A DNA stretch of 39,515 nt from an uncultured Desulfobacteraceae bacterium (GTDB lineage Bacteria > Desulfobacterota > Desulfobacteria > Desulfobacterales > Desulfobacteraceae), in contig CAJWHT010000032.1 of NCBI GenBank assembly GCA_913041495.1, positions 1 to 39,515 of the forward strand, read 5' to 3'. Positions 36,331 to 39,515 of the stretch are shown here, in pieces. The position numbers were made by a program, and so were the translations under genes. How positions within the stretch are numbered: position 1 is the first letter of the stretch; the number at the start of each line of letters is the position of its first letter. A model generated the notes under the pieces. It saw nothing but the letters and a program-made list of their open reading frames with translations, was not told where the DNA came from and made no database searches.

Positions 36331-36437
36331 TTTGACTCTTCTCCGGTAATCTTTGGTTGTCATCAGGACGGTGGTTCGATTTCCGGAGTGTAAGGAAAAA
36401 GGGTAGGGGATGTATTGAAAAAAGTTGCGGAAAAAAA

Positions 36438-36890
36438 TCAGGCAGTCATGGCCATATATTGTTTCGGGGTGGCCCCCATATATCTGCGAAAGGTATTGGC
36501 AAAATGACTTTGGTCGGAGAATCCGGTTTCCAGGGCCACCTGGGCGGGAGGCATCCCGCTGCGGAGCAGGCTGCTTGCCCTTTCAATCCGCTTTAAGGTC
36601 CGGTACATATGCGGTGACAGGCCGGTTTCCCGTTTGAAGGCCCTTATAAAATGGTATTGGCTCAACCCCACACTTCGGGATACCTCTGCCAGGGTCATCT
36701 TCCGGTCCAGTTCGCCGCCCTCCTTATTGGAGACGATTTCCACCACTAAATTGGGCGGCTTGCCGTAGAGCCAGACAAAGTAAGAGCGGTCTTCTTTGGC
36801 CTCTGAGACTTGTCGAGGCTCCACGCCCAAGCTTAAGAGAAAATCCGGTACGATAACGCTGTCGTTGCTCGGTGTATAGAAAAGCCCCAC
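36438..36890 (-). CDS. Chimeric frame: Uma2 fragment joined to AraC-family DNA-binding domain
   Basis: Residues 65-150 are a full AraC/XylS-type double helix-turn-helix (LAEVSRSVGLSQYHFIRAF and AQVALETGFSDQSHFANTF). They would bind DNA and probably control the adjacent exporter or oxidoreductase. The first about 60 residues are unrelated: VGLFYTPSND, VPDFLLSLGV and GKPPNLVVEIVSNKEGG are the signature of Uma2/DUF820 PD-(D/E)XK-like proteins. The usual AraC N-terminal ligand domain is absent. The switch falls at about 36,700-36,720 and is in frame. No natural family of this design is known to me, so the join is most likely an assembly artefact or a recombination break; the real AraC gene is truncated here. 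Confidence 0.8.
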   Translation of the reverse strand: MGLFYTPSNDSVIVPDFLLSLGVEPRQVSEAKEDRSYFVWLYGKPPNLVVEIVSNKEGGELDRKMTLAEVSRSVGLSQYHFIRAFKRETGLSPHMYRTLKRIERASSLLRSGMPPAQVALETGFSDQSHFANTFRRYMGATPKQYMAMTA

Positions 36891-37072
36891 GTCGGTCAGC
36901 GCTTCGAACGGCTTCCCTTGCTCCCAGGAGTCGAACAGCGGAAGACTCAGCAGAGTGAACTGCCTCTCCGAGTAGCGGTATCCACCGGCTTATCGTCCTC
37001 GGTGATCAGGTGAGAAAGGTCGGGAGCCAGGGGCTCTTCTTGAGGGGTTTCAATAGTTTCTGCCACGTCCAT
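36700..37072 (-). pseudogene. Uma2-family (DUF820) fragment with frameshift and missing 3' end
   Basis: The ATG at 37,072 opens with a PDLSHLITEDDKPVD-type segment typical of Uma2 proteins. In that frame a stop follows shortly. The continuing family sequence (YSERQFTLLS, LFDSWEQGKPFEALTDVG, then VPDFLLSLGV) is in another frame, so about one base is missing near 36,975-36,985. The protein also lacks its last third, where the sequence becomes AraC at about 36,700. Uma2 proteins are abundant in cyanobacteria and Chloroflexi and have a PD-(D/E)XK nuclease-like fold. Here the VPD...EIVSNKEGG motifs remain but no functional protein can be made. Confidence 0.75.
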
Positions 37073-37127
37073 AATTTATCACATTTGCCTCCAGGGGTTA
37101 AGAATAACCCCCGAAACTAGAACAAAT
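36700..37127. other. Probable junction zone between unrelated sequences
   Basis: To the left everything fits one deltaproteobacterial chromosome. Here a frameshifted Uma2 piece intervenes, followed by sequence without bacterial gene organisation. One or two joins are likely within this zone. Confidence 0.65.
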
Positions 37128-37192
37128 TGGGTCCGGCTTATGAAAAGTTTGTATCGAGTATGTTAAGTGACCTCGCTTTGCGAAACGCAAGT

Positions 37193-37426
37193 CTAGCTGT
37201 CAACGGAAAAAGTAAAACGATGCCGACCGATCTTGTAGGAGCCGTTGTTTTGCATGACCTTATTAACAAACTTGGGCGGTACATCGACGAAAGCGCGAGT
37301 CTTGCTAATCCTGATGTTCCCGATCATTCGGGCCGGGACTTTCCCGAATTTAGAAAGAACGAACACCAACTCTTTCACCTTGAGGCCTTGGGCGCTGATC
37401 TGCTGCTCGAGCTCGGGGACGCCCAT
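37193..37426 (-). CDS. Fragment with DbpA-type RNA-binding domain, probably a last exon or gene remnant
   Basis: The 77-codon frame ends with a stop at 37,193. It contains IGNIRISKTRAFVDVPPKF and a GSYKIGRHRF segment, which match the C-terminal RNA-binding domain of DbpA-type DEAD-box helicases. The preceding helicase domains are not found in the 500 bases upstream in any frame, so either an intron or a broken gene precedes it. If eukaryotic, it could be the last exon of a plastid or mitochondrial RNA helicase; if bacterial, it is a leftover. The start at 37,426 is arbitrary. Confidence 0.45.
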   Translation of the reverse strand: MGVPELEQQISAQGLKVKELVFVLSKFGKVPARMIGNIRISKTRAFVDVPPKFVNKVMQNNGSYKIGRHRFTFSVDS

Positions 37427-37947
37427 GGCTTTGCTGTGGCGTGCTGCTTGAGGTGGTCGCGTCGGCTAGCGTGCGGTTGCAGCTGTGTTGTTGCTGCCTT
37501 GTTCTTGCAACCGCTGTGCAGCAATGGTAAGCAAGGAACGCCCACTCGCTGTGTGGGCCTCGTCGACGATTTTGTGAGAGCTAGTGTCTTACAACGCTAG
37601 CGTCGATTTTCTCCAGCAGTCTTCTTTCGACGCATCCTGCGCCGAAAGCACGCATTGCTCATGCAAGGCCATGCAAGGCCATGCCCTGAGTTTAGACTTT
37701 TGGCCACCGCAGTCCGTGATTGATGCCCCATTAATCGGCTGGTGATTGGGTTGCAAACGACATCGCCTGCGAAGGACGCGAGTTCGATTGCATCTATCGC
37801 TGCTGCATTTTTTTTTTTGCATCGCATTGCATATTGGCAGACTTTGGTAGGGAGAGCAGACAGCTCACCACTCAAAGACTCAAACGTGCGCTGCTTTGAT
37901 AGGTTGCACGCCACGCATTTGCGACCAGGATCACGCGTTGTGTGTGA
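37427..37947. other. Sparse region before the HAD-ankyrin gene
   Basis: No convincing gene is seen in 521 bases. There is a 10-base tandem repeat (ATGCAAGGCC at 37,661-37,680), a T9 run near 37,810, and long Cys/Ser-rich frames with no family likeness. It looks like eukaryotic intergenic or intronic sequence. Confidence 0.45.
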
Positions 37948-39096
37948 ATGCGTTCGAAACTCCTGATGATGGCCGCGCGCGGCCTGTCAACGACAGCACG
38001 GCGCCCGCTGCGAGGCGTCGTCTTCGACCTGGACGGCACGCTCACCGTGCCAAACCTGGATTTCAAGGTCATGTACGAGCGCTGCGGCGTCGACCCCAAG
38101 GAGGACATCCTCGAGGCGATTGCGGCGATGCCCGACGCCGAGGCGGCCAAAGCCGCAGCGATCGTCGAGGAGATGGAGGAGGAGGGGCGACGCACCTTGG
38201 AGCTGACGCCGGGCGCACGGGATTTCGCCGAGTGGCTGGCACGGCAGGGCATCCCGACGGCCCTCGTCACGCGCAACACGCGCGCAACAATCGACCACCT
38301 CCACGCGACGCTCTGGAAGGGCCTGCCGCCCTTTTCGCCCGCTATCAGCCGCGATGATAATTATGAGCCGAAGCCGCATCCCGCGGCGCTCGAGGCTATT
38401 TTGAAGACGTGGGAGATCGCTGATCCGGCCGAGGTTGTGATGGTCGGGGACTCGCCGGCGAACGACGTGGTCTTCGGGAAGAAAGCGGGCGTGGCGACGG
38501 CGCTCGTCGACTCCGGAAGACGGTTTGTAGAAGGTGGCTCCGACGAAGGCGCTTCCATGGTAGTGGAGAACATCGCGGCCTTGGCCGCCGGCTTTCACGA
38601 GCGCTTCGAGCTGCCCAAGGCCGGCCCGCTTCAGAAGTACGACGTCCCTTCTCCTAGTTCGGACGCGGGAAAGGCGGCGGTTGCCGGCGACCTCGCCCGC
38701 CTCGAGGCCTGCGACGACTTGTCGCCCGACGCTTCGGGGAACACGCCGCTCATCTGGGCGGCCGACAGCGGGGCCGCCGACGTTATTCCTTACTTGCGGG
38801 ACCGCTGCGACGTGAATCACCGCGGCTATCTTGGTGCAACTGCTGTGTGTCGCGCGGCCCGCAAGGGCCATCTCGACGTTTTACAATTATTGCTCAAGGC
38901 GGACGTAGACGTTAATCTACCGAATGACAAGATGCAGTCGCCGTTGCACTTCGCAGCCTTCAAGCAGAACCGCGCTTGCGTGGATGCGCTATTAGCAGCT
39001 GGTGCATCGACGTACGTCCTCGACCGCAAGGGCCGCACGCCGGCCGAGGACACAAGTGACGAAGAGATCCGCGCGGCCATCCTCGCGGCGCGCTAG
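37948..39096 (+). CDS. HAD-family phosphatase fused to ankyrin repeats (eukaryote-like)
   Basis: The 382-residue protein begins with a basic, Ser/Thr/Ala/Arg-rich stretch (residues 1-22, including MAARGLSTTARRP) that looks like an organelle-targeting peptide. The HAD domain follows: motif I D27-L-D29-G-T, motif II threonine T108 in LVTRN, motif III lysine K142 in PKPHP, and motif IV GDSPAND with D168 and D173. All catalytic residues are present, so phosphatase activity is likely. This part resembles a plant HAD protein family (the Arabidopsis At2g33255 type). Residues about 245-380 form roughly four ankyrin repeats (NTPLIWAADSG; KGHLDVLQLLL; SPLHFAAFKQN). No Shine-Dalgarno is seen, and the codon use is strongly GC-rich, unlike the genes before 36.7 kb. 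The ATG at 37,969 has a better eukaryotic start context (G at +4). No introns are needed. Confidence 0.8.
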   Translation: MRSKLLMMAARGLSTTARRPLRGVVFDLDGTLTVPNLDFKVMYERCGVDPKEDILEAIAAMPDAEAAKAAAIVEEMEEEGRRTLELTPGARDFAEWLARQGIPTALVTRNTRATIDHLHATLWKGLPPFSPAISRDDNYEPKPHPAALEAILKTWEIADPAEVVMVGDSPANDVVFGKKAGVATALVDSGRRFVEGGSDEGASMVVENIAALAAGFHERFELPKAGPLQKYDVPSPSSDAGKAAVAGDLARLEACDDLSPDASGNTPLIWAADSGAADVIPYLRDRCDVNHRGYLGATAVCRAARKGHLDVLQLLLKADVDVNLPNDKMQSPLHFAAFKQNRACVDALLAAGASTYVLDRKGRTPAEDTSDEEIRAAILAAR

Positions 39097-39120
39097 CTAT
39101 GTTGTAATATGCAAAAGTTA

Positions 39121-39515
39121 TTACGCGTGCAGCGCCGCGAGCTTCTCGTTGAGCGACTTGAGGAGCCCGCTCTCCGTCTCGAGGGCGGCCCGCAATTCCG
39201 TGACGATGCCCTCGGCCTCCTTGGCGATCCTGGCGAGGTCCTCCGGGGTCGTCGCGGCGGCCGCCGGCGCGGCCGGCGCCGGCGACGCGGCGGCCTCGGT
39301 CGCCGACATGGCCGGCGTCTTATCCTCCTCGACGGGCTCGACGGTCGCCGCCGCCGCTGCCTCGGCTTTCTTCGCGGCCCGTGCGGCCTTTCGCTCCTCC
39401 TTGGTCGATCCGTCGGACGCTGCGGTCTCAGAGACGGGCTCGACCGTCGCGGCGGCCGGCGCCGCGGCTGCGGCCGGCGCGGCCGCTGTGGCCGCCGGCG
39501 CCGCGGCCGTGGCCG
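39121..39515 (-). CDS. Ala/Pro-rich open frame, partial at window end
   Basis: Reading from the window edge, the minus strand is open for 131 codons to a TAA at 39,121, so the gene starts beyond the window; the internal ATG at 39,309 need not be the start. The product is made of Ala/Pro-rich repeats with a twice-repeated TVEPV(S/E)E unit, a KEERKAARAAKKAE charged helix, and a C-terminal coiled-coil-like end (IAKEAEGIVTELRAALETE, then LNEKLAALHA). High GC alone can keep a frame open, but the stretch of sensible helical sequence at the end supports coding. It lies tail to tail with the HAD-ankyrin gene. Function unknown. Confidence 0.5.
   Translation of the reverse strand, partial: ATAAAPAATAAAPAAAAAPAAATVEPVSETAASDGSTKEERKAARAAKKAEAAAAATVEPVEEDKTPAMSATEAAASPAPAAPAAAATTPEDLARIAKEAEGIVTELRAALETESGLLKSLNEKLAALHA

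Noticed and set aside
37127-37600. 157-codon plus-strand frame in the tail region
   Set aside because: It overlaps the more convincing minus-strand RNA-binding-domain fragment, and its second half is Cys/Leu-rich noise.

Overview
Bases 1 to about 36,700 read as one stretch of a deltaproteobacterial chromosome, most like a sulfate reducer of the Desulfobacteraceae type. This rests on gene content and the general look of the proteins, not on a database search. Supporting signs are an acyl-CoA dehydrogenase with a C-terminal rubredoxin domain, a non-pyrrolysine MttB-family methyltransferase, a MoaD/ThiS-like protein ending in a GTPGPYR-type tail, and the gene order rpsF-rpsR-DUF2232-rplI-dnaB-hflX. 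Coding density is high, Shine-Dalgarno sites are clear, and GC is moderate to high.

Layout of the bacterial part. (1) 1-7,676, plus strand: 5'-truncated acyl-CoA dehydrogenase-rubredoxin, then a complete 2-oxoglutarate dehydrogenase complex (sucA, sucB, lpd) and a SAM-dependent methyltransferase, closely spaced like one operon. (2) 7,793-16,907: universal stress protein, family B DNA polymerase with a MoaD/ThiS-like gene, a DMT exporter, adenosine-specific kinase, MttB-like methyltransferase, two small uncharacterised genes, adenine deaminase. (3) 17,017-23,423: DEAD-box RNA helicase, a stand-alone HsdR-N-like protein, uvrA and pdxA. (4) 23,424-26,704: an AT-rich leader, a divergent dnaA and a glcD-like FAD oxidase that starts at the base after the dnaA stop. 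(5) 26,908-32,521, minus strand: a small cysteine-rich protein, hflX, dnaB, then the ribosomal operon rpsF-rpsR-DUF2232-rplI, with a recognisable promoter before rpsF and a strong terminator after rplI. (6) 32,709-36,700: lipoprotein, small hypothetical gene, MDR-type oxidoreductase, second DMT exporter, and the DNA-binding end of an AraC-family regulator.

The last 2.8 kb does not belong to the same genome by appearance. At about 36,700 the AraC gene runs in frame into a Uma2 (DUF820) nuclease-like fragment that carries a frameshift. Beyond about 37,100 the sequence turns sparse, and then very GC-rich and eukaryote-like: a DbpA-type RNA-binding-domain fragment, a HAD phosphatase fused to ankyrin repeats with an organelle-targeting-like N-terminus (resembling a plant HAD family), and an Ala/Pro-rich open frame running off the end. 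A chimeric assembly or concatenated contaminant is the simplest explanation. Genuine transfer is possible but needs read-level proof.

I did not find a clearly new multi-gene system. The most interesting biological points are the DnaA with altered Walker A and DnaA-box-reading residues, the lone HsdR-N protein lacking the usual nuclease E-x-K, the full 2-oxoglutarate dehydrogenase operon in this setting, and several small uncharacterised genes and repeats.
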